A DNA stretch of 64,000 bases from Mycolicibacterium gilvum (GTDB lineage: Bacteria; Actinomycetota; Actinomycetes; Mycobacteriales; Mycobacteriaceae), in assembly GCF_900454025.1 (NCBI RefSeq), contig NZ_UGQM01000001.1, positions 372,001 to 436,000 on the forward strand, in the 5' to 3' direction. The position numbers and the translations under genes are program-made. Numbering within the stretch: the stretch's first letter is position 1; the number at the start of each line of letters is the position of its first letter. Under the pieces are notes generated by a model. It made no database searches. It was not told the DNA's origin and was given only the letters and a program-made list of their open reading frames with translations. Below, piece by piece: positions 45,620-53,431 of the stretch.

Positions 45620-45760
45620 ACGAGCACATTAGCCAGTGCCTCTCAGGCAGGTACGCGCAACCGACTCAGTGAGCGGTCAGCGCGAGGTGCTCGTGATGAG
45701 CCCTGTGACGACGCTGGAGGAGGAATCGGAGCCACCGAACATCAAGTAACACAGTGATCC

Positions 45761-46168
45761 TTACGCAGTCTTGGTGAGCAGGGGGAGCAAACGGCGGCGC
45801 GCGACCATCGCATCGGCGAAGTGGTTGAGCGCCTCGGGGACCGAGCCAGCCGCCGGGAATTCGATCCCGGAGTCGCGGAGGGTCTGCTCGACCGCGCGAC
45901 TGGCGATCAGCGACCACTCCTCACCGGCAGCGGTGCAGAGGTCATCGATGACGAACAGCAGCGAAATGGCTTCCTCGCCAAAGGAATCGACCTCGCTGAG
46001 GTCCAGGACGAAAGGCTTCTCCGGAAGGATGAAGCGGTCGATGTAGCGGCCGGCGCGTTCGACGTTGGCATTGTCGAGGCGGCCGGCCACCTTCACGACG
46101 GTGGCCAGCTGACGACAATGCGCCCTAATGTCAGCGCCGGCGCAGTGAAACGTCGGATTGCCGTACAT
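45761..46168 (-). CDS. STAS-domain protein (anti-sigma factor antagonist-like)
   Basis: 135 residues with a STAS domain: beta strands ATVVKVAGRLD and PFVLDLSEVDSFGEEAISLL, where the usual phosphorylatable Ser of SpoIIAA falls near DSFG. It may switch an anti-sigma factor. Its ATG 46168 has a GGGGG-type site. Single gene flanked by gaps. Confidence 0.8.
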   Translation of the reverse strand: MYGNPTFHCAGADIRAHCRQLATVVKVAGRLDNANVERAGRYIDRFILPEKPFVLDLSEVDSFGEEAISLLFVIDDLCTAAGEEWSLIASRAVEQTLRDSGIEFPAAGSVPEALNHFADAMVARRRLLPLLTKTA

Positions 46169-46325
46169 CGCAGCCCCCTCGATCTGTTGCTCGCGTACCT
46201 CCCAGGGCGGGCGGTATGTAGCTCAAGGTAGTAAGCCAATTTAAGGCTGTCGGCAGTAACGACTAATTGTTCGGTAAGAACCTGGAGCAGGCTCGTCAGC
46301 AAACTCGTCGGTAACTTAGCGCGCG

Positions 46326-47564
46326 TCAGTCACGGCGCTGTTGCTGGGCGCCCGTGTAATGGGTCCACGGGCTGTAGTCGGCCAGCAGCTCCTCCTGGGG
46401 TGGCCGTTGGTCCTCGGCGACGTGCTGCAGGTTGATCCGGATCCGGTACCAGATCGAGCTCGGTCCCCTCATGCCGTCGACGAGAACGTCTGCGGGCTCA
46501 AGCTTTTCGGACACGGCCGGATACTTGTCGCGCCACTGCGCGAGCGCCGACAGGGCTTCGTCCTTGGTCTTCGTCCGTGCGATCTCGATCAGCGGCATCA
46601 CCGACGCGCGCCGTCCGTCGACGGATTTCTTCGCGCCGCGGGGCGCCTTCTCGGCCGGGCCGAGCCGGTCGGAGAGCTCCAGCAGCGCCTCCAGGCCGCC
46701 CGCGGCGTCATCCATGCCCTCCCACGGATCACCGAGCTCGGCGAAACGGGCCGGCACGGTGTGCACGGTGAACTCCTCGGGCTTGCAGCCGGCCACCTCG
46801 TCCCAGAACAGCGGCGTCGACACCCGGGCGTCCGGGGTGGCCCGTACCGAATACGCCGAGGCCACCGTGCGGTCCTTGGCGTTCTGGTTGAAGTCGACGA
46901 AGACGCCGTGGCGTTCCTCCTTCCACCAGCGGGCCGTCGCGGACTCCGGCGCGCGGCGCTCGACCTCGCGGGCGACCGCTTCGGCGGCGAGCCGCACCTG
47001 CTTGAACGGCCAGCGTGGGTGGATGCGGGCGTAGATGTGGAAGCCGCGCGAACCGGAGGTCTTCGGCCACGCGACCAGTCCGTGGTCTTCGAGGACCTCG
47101 CGCGCCACGAACGCGACGTCGAGGATCTGGCGCCAGCCGACGCCGGGCATCGGGTCGAGGTCGACCCGCAGCTCGTCGGGATGGTCGAGATCCTCGGCGC
47201 GCACCGGATGCGGGTTGAGGTCGACGCAGCCGAGGTTGACCGCCCAGACCAGACCGGCCGGGTCGCGCAGGACGGCCTCGGCGGCCGACGTGCCGGACGC
47301 GTACTTCAATTCGGCGACGTCGACGAAATCGGGACGGTTCTTCGGGGCCCGTTTCTGGAAGACGGCCTCCTCGTCGATGCCCTTGACGAACCGCTTGAGG
47401 ATCATCGGCCGGTCCCGCACGCCACGCAGCGCGCCGTCGGCGACCGATGCGTAGTAGTCGATCAGATCGAGCTTGGTGAGCCCGAGTTCACCGAAGACCA
47501 CCTTGTCGAGGTGGGTGACGGGCACGGTCCGTCCGCCGATCTCGTAGGACTCGCGGGCGGCCAT
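46326..47564 (-). CDS. LigD-like polymerase/primase domain protein (PolD-type)
   Basis: 412 residues, matching the stand-alone LigD polymerase-domain proteins of mycobacteria (Rv0269c, PolD family). Metal Asp pair in LRVDLDPMPG, and the nucleotide-site KTSGSRGFHIYARI and DFNQNAKDRTVASAYS are visible. It lacks ligase and nuclease domains. It likely fills gaps during end joining or repair. ATG 47564. Divergent from fadD2, as in M. tuberculosis. Confidence 0.88.
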   Translation of the reverse strand: MAARESYEIGGRTVPVTHLDKVVFGELGLTKLDLIDYYASVADGALRGVRDRPMILKRFVKGIDEEAVFQKRAPKNRPDFVDVAELKYASGTSAAEAVLRDPAGLVWAVNLGCVDLNPHPVRAEDLDHPDELRVDLDPMPGVGWRQILDVAFVAREVLEDHGLVAWPKTSGSRGFHIYARIHPRWPFKQVRLAAEAVAREVERRAPESATARWWKEERHGVFVDFNQNAKDRTVASAYSVRATPDARVSTPLFWDEVAGCKPEEFTVHTVPARFAELGDPWEGMDDAAGGLEALLELSDRLGPAEKAPRGAKKSVDGRRASVMPLIEIARTKTKDEALSALAQWRDKYPAVSEKLEPADVLVDGMRGPSSIWYRIRINLQHVAEDQRPPQEELLADYSPWTHYTGAQQQRRD

Positions 47565-47619
47565 TTCTTCATCGTAGGTTCCAGGCCGAACTGCGACCGA
47601 TGTCACATAAGGTTCAGTC

Positions 47620-49329
47620 ATGTCAAAGCTCAGCGACCTTCCGGCGCAGGCGCTCGCCACCGTTTCGCAGACGCTCGGCAAATCCGTGGGCAAGTACGTC
47701 GAACGCGGTTCGGCCGAGCTTCACTACGCGCGCAAGATGTTCGAGGCCGGCGCGCTCAAACTGGAGCCACCGCAGGACATCGCCGCGTTCGTCGCGGACA
47801 TGCGGCGCTGGGGCGAATTCGGCATGATCCCCGCGCTCAACGCCCGCCGTCACCCGAACCGCACGGCGATCATCGACGACTTCGGCGAGTTCACGTTCGG
47901 TGAGCTCGACGAGGCGGTCAACGCGGTCGCCAACGGACTGCTCGCCAAGGGTGTCACGGGCGGTGACGGGGTCGCGATCCTCGCCCGCAACCACCGGTGG
48001 TTCCTCGTGTCGGTGTACGCCGCCGGCAAGGTCGGTGCCCGCATCATCCTGCTCAACAGTGAGTTCTCCGGTCCGCAGATCAAAGAGGTGTCGAACCGCG
48101 AGGGCGCCAAGCTCGTCATCTACGACGACGAGTACACCGCCGCGGTCAAGGCGGCCGAACCCGAACTCGGCAAGCTGCGCTCGCTCGGCGTCAACCCCGA
48201 TAAGGATGAGCCGTCGGGAAGCACCGACGAAACCCTCGAAGAGTTGATCGCCCGTACCAGCTCGGCCCCGCCGCCGAAGGCCACCAAACACTCCTCGATC
48301 ATCATCCTGACCAGTGGCACGACCGGAACGCCCAAGGGCGCCAACCGCAGTGCTCCGCCGTCGCTGGCCCCGATCGGCGGCGTCCTGTCGGCGGTGCCGT
48401 TCAAATCCGAAGAGGTCACCTCGCTGCCGGCGCCGATGTTCCACGCGCTGGGCTTCCTGCACGCGACCATCGCGATGATGCTCGGCTCGACCCTGGTGCT
48501 GCGCAGGCGATTCAAGCCCTCGACGGTACTCGCCGACATCGAGAAGCACCGGGCGACCGCGATCGTCGTCGTGCCGGTGATGCTGTCGCGCATGCTCGAC
48601 GAGCTCGACAAGACCTCGCCCAAACCGGACCTGTCGTCGCTGCGCATCCTGTTCGTGTCCGGCTCGCAGCTCGGCGCCGAACTCGCGACGCGGGCGTTGA
48701 AGGACCTCGGCCCGATCGTCTACAACCTGTACGGATCCACCGAGGTGGCGTTCGCCACGATCGCTGGGCCGCAACATCTTTCGATCAACCCGGCGACCGT
48801 CGGGCCTGTGGTCAAGGGCATGAGGGTCAAGATCCTCGACGACAACGGCAACGAGCTGCCCCGCGGGGAGATCGGCCGGATCTTCGTCGGCAACTTCTTC
48901 CCGTTCGAGGGCTACACCGGCGGCGGCGGCAAGCAGATCATCGACGGCCTGCTGTCCTCCGGCGACGTCGGCTACTTCGACGACAACGACCTGCTCTACG
49001 TCAGCGGCCGCGACGACGAGATGATCGTGTCGGGCGGCGAGAACGTGTTCCCCGCCGAGATCGAGGATCTGGTCAGCGGCCATCCCGAGGTCGTCGAGGC
49101 GACCGCGCTCGGTGTCGAGGACAAGGAGTGGGGACACCGGCTGCGGTGCTTCGTGGTCAAGGCCGAGGGCGCGACGATCGACGAGGATGCGATCAAGGCC
49201 TATGTGCGCGACAACCTGGCCCGCTACAAGGTGCCGCGCGAGGTGATCTTCCTCGACGAGCTGCCGCGCAACCCCACCGGCAAGATCCTCAAGCGCGAAC
49301 TGCGGGAGATGGACGTTCCGGAGTCCTGA
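47620..49329 (+). CDS. fadD2: Long-chain fatty-acid CoA ligase FadD2
   Basis: 569 residues of the adenylate-forming family. P-loop-like TSGTTGTPKGANRS, NLYGSTEVAFATI, SGDVGYFDDNDLLYVSGRDDEMIVSGGENVFPAE-type elements (given in parts) and the C-terminal Lys in NPTGKILKRELREM. By order beside a PolD gene and near fadE6 it matches fadD2 (Rv0270). It activates fatty acids with ATP and CoA. ATG 47620. Confidence 0.9.
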   Translation: MSKLSDLPAQALATVSQTLGKSVGKYVERGSAELHYARKMFEAGALKLEPPQDIAAFVADMRRWGEFGMIPALNARRHPNRTAIIDDFGEFTFGELDEAVNAVANGLLAKGVTGGDGVAILARNHRWFLVSVYAAGKVGARIILLNSEFSGPQIKEVSNREGAKLVIYDDEYTAAVKAAEPELGKLRSLGVNPDKDEPSGSTDETLEELIARTSSAPPPKATKHSSIIILTSGTTGTPKGANRSAPPSLAPIGGVLSAVPFKSEEVTSLPAPMFHALGFLHATIAMMLGSTLVLRRRFKPSTVLADIEKHRATAIVVVPVMLSRMLDELDKTSPKPDLSSLRILFVSGSQLGAELATRALKDLGPIVYNLYGSTEVAFATIAGPQHLSINPATVGPVVKGMRVKILDDNGNELPRGEIGRIFVGNFFPFEGYTGGGGKQIIDGLLSSGDVGYFDDNDLLYVSGRDDEMIVSGGENVFPAEIEDLVSGHPEVVEATALGVEDKEWGHRLRCFVVKAEGATIDEDAIKAYVRDNLARYKVPREVIFLDELPRNPTGKILKRELREMDVPES

Positions 49330-49407
49330 CGCCCGATCTGAAGAAGATGCCGAAGATCAGCTGGATCTGCGGCACCAACCTCAGACTCGGCTGCGAACAG
49401 CGGCGCC

Positions 49408-49728
49408 TCAGCCCGCGAATGCGGCCGAACCCGGCACCGCGAGGGTGAGCAGCATCAGCAACAACAGGAACCAGCCGGCGCCCTGCCACGCCGTCCAACC
49501 GCTGCCGGCCTTCCACTCGCGGTACGTGCGGATCAGTGCGCCGACGCCGCCTGCGAACAGGAAGGCCGGCACCAGCGCGGCGCTGAACACCGAGTCCCGC
49601 GGCCCGAGCGCGTAGACGGCGAAGGCCGCCGCGGCGAGGGCCACCACGATCAGCGAATAGACGACCGCGGACCGGTACTCGGCGGGTCGGTTGAACCGCT
49701 TCTCGACAAAATCACGATCATTGGTCAT
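49408..49728 (-). CDS. Small membrane protein of the repeat-peptide operon
   Basis: 106 residues with three hydrophobic helices (VVYSLIVVALAAAAFAVYAL, AALVPAFLFAGGVGAL, GWFLLLLMLLTLAVPG). It is the last gene of the minus-strand run; ATG 49728 is 28 bases after the FAD oxidoreductase stop. It could anchor or export the operon's product, but no transporter motif is seen. Unknown function. Confidence 0.7.
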   Translation of the reverse strand: MTNDRDFVEKRFNRPAEYRSAVVYSLIVVALAAAAFAVYALGPRDSVFSAALVPAFLFAGGVGALIRTYREWKAGSGWTAWQGAGWFLLLLMLLTLAVPGSAAFAG

Positions 49729-49756
49729 GGGGGTGGAGTTCCCCGGTTCGCGTGCC

Positions 49757-51025
49757 CTACGCGTGGGCGGTGTCGCTGCGTCGGTCACACCGATCGATGG
49801 CCTGGGCCACCCGTCGACCGCTGACCAGCGCGCCCTGGATCGACGCGGTGTCGCGGTGATCCCCGCACAGCCACAGCCCGTCCGGGGTGCGCACCGACTG
49901 CCGCACCCGCAGCGGCGGTGGCTGCACCGGCAGCGCCTCGGGCACCACGTGACGCGTGACCAGCGACCACCCTGCTGCGGCGACCCCGAGGATCTCGGAC
50001 GCGTGCGTGCGGGTGACCGACTCGGACGGTGGCGCGCCGTCGCTGCCGATCAACGCCGACGCGGCCACCAGCTGGCGTCCGGCGGGGGCATAACCGCGCG
50101 CGACCTCGCTGATGACCGCGGTGTTCACCAGCGGTCCGGACGGCGTCGGTCTTCCGTCGACCCAGAGCAGCGCGGGACCGGGGATCGGATCATCGGCCGC
50201 CCACCAGTCCGTCACGACGCCCTTCATCTGCGGTGCCGGTGCGCCGGTCAACGTCTCGGCGGTGTGCGGGTCCGTGGCGACGACGACCTGCGTGGCACGC
50301 GCGGTGTCGCCCGCGGCGCTGACCGCCCAACCCCGTCCGTCACGGACGATCCGGTCGACCCTGCGGTTCAGCGTGATCCGGTCGGCGATCGGTTCCGCCA
50401 TCAGGCGCGGCAGCGCCTGCATGCCCTCGGCGGGAAGGCCCGGCACCCCCAGCGCGAACATCCGGGCCAGCAGCAGGGTGAAGGCGTTCGAGGTCGAGCC
50501 CCGGTCGTCGAGGACCACCCCTGCGAGGAACCGGTCGACGACGCGACGGGCGAGCCCGTCGACTCCGCTGCGGTCCAGGGCTGCGGCCACCGCCACGTCG
50601 CCGCGGCGCGCCTTGAGCTTTGTGGGCAGTAAAGCCGGTGTCGCCCAATGCATCAAGGCCGTCACGTCCCGCGGGCCCAGCCCGCCCCGGACGAGCATCC
50701 CGGGTACGCGACGTGGTGCGCGCAACGGGTGCACCCACCGGCGGGCCCGATCGGTGTCACGGATCGCGACACCGGGGACGAAGGGTTGCAGTGCGAGCGC
50801 CGAGACGTCCACCGCTCGGCGGAGTTCGGGGTACGCCGGATTGAGCACCTGAAAGCCCCGGTCGCAACGGAATCCGTCGACGACGTCGGTACGGACCCGG
50901 CCGCCCACCGCGTCGCCGGATTCCCACACCGCCACCGAGCGTCCCCGAGCGGCCAGCAGCGCTGCGCATCGGAGGCCGGCCAGCCCGGCCCCGATCACGA
51001 GGACGTCGTAGTCGCCATGGCTCAT
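49757..51025 (-). CDS. FAD-dependent oxidoreductase (amine oxidase/protoporphyrinogen oxidase-like)
   Basis: 422 residues. Dinucleotide-binding VIGAGLAGLRCAALL at the N-terminus, then WESGDAVGGRVRTD, and a C-terminal FAD motif GLWLCGDHRDTASIQGAL. The group includes phytoene desaturase and amine-oxidase-like enzymes. ATG 51025 overlaps the upstream stop by four bases. As part of the five-gene operon it may oxidise the same product as the JmjC enzyme; substrate unknown. Confidence 0.85.
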   Translation of the reverse strand: MSHGDYDVLVIGAGLAGLRCAALLAARGRSVAVWESGDAVGGRVRTDVVDGFRCDRGFQVLNPAYPELRRAVDVSALALQPFVPGVAIRDTDRARRWVHPLRAPRRVPGMLVRGGLGPRDVTALMHWATPALLPTKLKARRGDVAVAAALDRSGVDGLARRVVDRFLAGVVLDDRGSTSNAFTLLLARMFALGVPGLPAEGMQALPRLMAEPIADRITLNRRVDRIVRDGRGWAVSAAGDTARATQVVVATDPHTAETLTGAPAPQMKGVVTDWWAADDPIPGPALLWVDGRPTPSGPLVNTAVISEVARGYAPAGRQLVAASALIGSDGAPPSESVTRTHASEILGVAAAGWSLVTRHVVPEALPVQPPPLRVRQSVRTPDGLWLCGDHRDTASIQGALVSGRRVAQAIDRCDRRSDTAHA

Positions 51026-51924
51026 GACGGGTGCATACCCGTGTCACTCAGGGATCGCAGCGTGAACGTTCGCACGGGGCCCGCCGTGGCCGCCCGGCAC
51101 TGCGAGAACAGCGGCTCCGACATCACCACGTCGAGCACCACCTCGATCGGTCCGGGCCCGGCCGCCAGGACGACCCGGACGGTGTCGTCGCCGCCCTCCA
51201 TGGAGACGAGTGGATAGGCCTCGATGCGGTCGTCCCCGTAGGCGACTCGGGCGAAGTGCTGCGCGGCCTGGACCGCGTGCGGCAGTGAGGTGCGGCCGCG
51301 CAGGAACCGGTCGTCGAGTCTGCCGTCGCAGTAGAGGCGTACCAGCTCGGCCGCGTCGGTGCTGTCGACACGGCCGTAGCACAGTCCTTCCGGCAGGATC
51401 AGCATCGTGGCGGCGAACCGGTCGCCGCCCAGATGTGAACACTCCCAGGTCGATTCGGGATAGGCGGCGCTGATCGCGGAGACAGCCGACCGGCCGCGCA
51501 CCGCGCAGCACTGGTCGTGTCTGCCGTGTGCGCAGACGGCCACGAGCGGACCGTCGGTAGCCACGCCGTCGGCGCCGTCGAGGCTCACGTCGAGGTAGTC
51601 GCGCGCCTCGTCGACCTCACCGCTGAACAGCGCGTGCCGGCCGACGTCGGCCTTCGCGACGAACCACCGCCAGCACGGCGTCGCCGAACGGCGTCCGTGC
51701 CGCCGGATCGCCGCGATGCGCATGCCCGCGGCCTCCGCTCTGCGGACGATGGCGCGTCCGAGGTCCGGTTCGATGGATCCGGGGGACTCCAGGAAAGCCG
51801 AGGGCCCCCAACCGCCTTCGAGCTCCAGCAGCAGCCAGGAGGAGCCCGCCGACGCGGTGCCGTACATCGGTTCGTCACGAGCCAGGGATTGCTCGCTGCA
51901 CGGCGGGCGCTTGGTTGCCGTCAC
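51022..51924 (-). CDS. Sucrase/ferredoxin-like [2Fe-2S] protein
   Basis: 300 residues of the sucrase/ferredoxin-like family with thioredoxin-like fold. Cys131-x8-Cys140 (CAHGRHDQCC) fits the iron-sulphur Cys pair known from yeast Apd1, and His164 in CSHLGGDRF fits one of its His ligands; where Apd1 has a second His four residues on, this protein has Asp168. Cys162 is another possible ligand. It may bring electrons to the oxygenase or oxidoreductase beside it. GTG 51924 overlaps the upstream stop. Confidence 0.85.
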   Translation of the reverse strand: MTATKRPPCSEQSLARDEPMYGTASAGSSWLLLELEGGWGPSAFLESPGSIEPDLGRAIVRRAEAAGMRIAAIRRHGRRSATPCWRWFVAKADVGRHALFSGEVDEARDYLDVSLDGADGVATDGPLVAVCAHGRHDQCCAVRGRSAVSAISAAYPESTWECSHLGGDRFAATMLILPEGLCYGRVDSTDAAELVRLYCDGRLDDRFLRGRTSLPHAVQAAQHFARVAYGDDRIEAYPLVSMEGGDDTVRVVLAAGPGPIEVVLDVVMSEPLFSQCRAATAGPVRTFTLRSLSDTGMHPS

Positions 51925-53129
51925 GAGGCCGGCACCACGACGCCTTCGCGCAGCAGGCGCCGGAGCAGCACCGCGCCGTCGGCGCCGTCCAGACCGGGCA
52001 GGGTGTCGGCGTCGGCGACACGGCCCCCCAGGATCTCCTCCAGCGCCGCGGCGCACAGCGCGGGAAACGTGACGGTCTTGTCGGTCAGGTGAATCGACAC
52101 CCGTCCGTCGGCGCCGTGGCGGACGGTCGCGGCCAACCCTTCCCGCCGGCGGACCCGGATCGTCGCCGCGTGTTCTGCGGCGCGCAGGGATTCCAGCGGT
52201 CGCAGGGCCTCGGGGCGGGTGCGCGACCGGTGTCGGGCCTGCAGGCGTTCGGCGGCGGCCGTGCTGAGCGCGGCCGCGTCCTCCTGAAGGTGGCCGACCA
52301 TCTGGGCGATGACCTTGGCGGCGATGGCGGCCGTGTGATCCCCTGCGGCGGGGTCGATCCCGAGCGGCAGGGGAGCGCGGAACTCGTCGATGCCGGCGAG
52401 TTCGTCGAGCACGGCGCGCGCCACGTCGACCCCGGTGGTCGCCGACACACCGACGGTCAAGTGGATCGAGGTGGTGTCCAGCGCCTGCGCCGCGTGCACC
52501 CAGCCACGCGGTAGGTACAACGCGTCACCCTCGGTGAGCGCGGTGTCGATCACCGGATCGGCGGTGACGCGCTCATCGATCAGGTCCCGGAACTGTGTCC
52601 AGGACTGGTCGGGTAGCGGGTGCGCATGCACGGGCTCGTGGACGATCCAGCGTTTACTGCCCGCGATCTGCAGCACGAACACGTCGTGCACGTCGTGGTG
52701 GAAGTCGAACCCCCGGTTGCCCGGCGGCGTGATGTAGGCGTTGACCTGCACCGGATGGCCGATGTCGGCGACCGCCCGGTGGGTGAAGTCGATCAGCGGC
52801 GGCCACAGCCGGTGCAGACCCTGGAGCACCACGGTCGCACCCGCGGCCAGCTGGGTGAGCACCTTGGCCGGATCCACCTGATCGGTGATCTCGGCGCCGA
52901 ACCCCGCGGGCCCCAGGTAGCTGTCCTTGGCCAGGACCTGCCCCTCCTTCGCCAACCGGATGAACGGCGCGCGTACCCCGCGTTCCGCGATCAGCTCGTC
53001 CACCATCGCGGGGGAGAGCAGATCGCAGAAGTCGCGGGGCAGCGCGTCGGCGTGGCTCAGCAGCGGCCTGCGGCCCCAGTACTCGGCAGCGAAGACCTCG
53101 GGGTCGATCGCGATGCAACGGCTGAGCAT
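51921..53129 (-). CDS. JmjC/cupin Fe(II)/2-oxoglutarate oxygenase
   Basis: 402 residues with a JmjC domain of the ribosomal-oxygenase (YcfD/ROX) type. Metal ligands are His144 and Asp146 in DFHHDVHD, and distal His212 in LPRGWVHAAQ. A C-terminal helical and winged-helix-like part follows, as in YcfD. Such enzymes hydroxylate protein side chains. Starting ten bases after the repeat peptide ends, its substrate may be that peptide; alternatively it is a housekeeping ribosomal oxygenase. ATG 53129. Confidence 0.87.
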   Translation of the reverse strand: MLSRCIAIDPEVFAAEYWGRRPLLSHADALPRDFCDLLSPAMVDELIAERGVRAPFIRLAKEGQVLAKDSYLGPAGFGAEITDQVDPAKVLTQLAAGATVVLQGLHRLWPPLIDFTHRAVADIGHPVQVNAYITPPGNRGFDFHHDVHDVFVLQIAGSKRWIVHEPVHAHPLPDQSWTQFRDLIDERVTADPVIDTALTEGDALYLPRGWVHAAQALDTTSIHLTVGVSATTGVDVARAVLDELAGIDEFRAPLPLGIDPAAGDHTAAIAAKVIAQMVGHLQEDAAALSTAAAERLQARHRSRTRPEALRPLESLRAAEHAATIRVRRREGLAATVRHGADGRVSIHLTDKTVTFPALCAAALEEILGGRVADADTLPGLDGADGAVLLRRLLREGVVVPAS

Positions 53130-53139
53130 GAGGGAGGCC

Positions 53140-53319
53140 TCAGGCGGTGCCGTCAGCGCCGCCGTCGTGGCCCTCGGGGTTGCTGCCGCCGTCAGCGGTG
53201 CCTTCGCCCGAGGCGGTGCCGTCGGCGCCGCCGTCGTGGCCCTCGGGGTTGCTGCCGCCGTCAGCGGTTCCTTCGCCGGAACCGGGCGTGGTGTCGATGT
53301 CGTCGTCGTCGAGTGCCAT
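53140..53319 (-). CDS. 59-residue repeat peptide, candidate modified-peptide precursor
   Basis: A short gene for an acidic leader (MALDDDDIDTTPG, 1-13) and two identical 23-residue repeats (14-36 and 37-59). Each repeat begins SGEGTADGG, has SNPEGHD in the middle and ends GGADGTA, giving many Asp, Gly, Thr, Ser and His side chains. There is no signal peptide. ATG 53319 has an AAAGAAG site; a longer start at 53397 adds only a basic leader. It heads the operon with the JmjC oxygenase. Leader plus repeated core beside an oxygenase suggests a RiPP precursor; a ribosome- or stress-linked role is also possible. Confidence 0.75.
   Translation of the reverse strand: MALDDDDIDTTPGSGEGTADGGSNPEGHDGGADGTASGEGTADGGSNPEGHDGGADGTA
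53143..53280 (-). repeat. Two tandem 69-bp repeats inside the peptide gene
   Basis: Units 53143-53211 and 53212-53280 agree at 66 of 69 bases. The three differences are all synonymous, so both repeats encode identical 23-residue units. Confidence 0.9.
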
Positions 53320-53339
53320 CGCAGTCTTCTTTCTGCCGT

Positions 53340-53358
53340 GGACCCCGCGGCGGGGTCC
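53340..53358 (-). promoter_or_regulatory. Hairpin in the leader of the repeat-peptide gene
   Basis: Stem GGACCCC/GGGGTCC around a five-base loop, about 20 bases ahead of the peptide start and 74 bases after the fadE6 stop. It may end fadE6 transcription or act as a leader structure for the operon. Confidence 0.45.
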
Positions 53359-53431
53359 TCCTTGGCGCGGTGTGCGCGTCGACGGGTTGCCCCGCACACG
53401 ATCACCCGAAACGCCAGGGTCGGCTTATCTC

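Noticed and set aside
45620..45760. Tiny plus-strand peptide (starting MSPVTTLEEE) between the FadE and STAS genes
   Set aside because: 17 codons without a clear ribosome site or conserved context.
46341..49137. Long frames opposite the PolD and fadD2 genes
   Set aside because: Antisense shadows of well-identified genes.
53143..53280. CRISPR-like repeat
   Set aside because: Only two contiguous units without spacers, in frame within a protein-coding gene.
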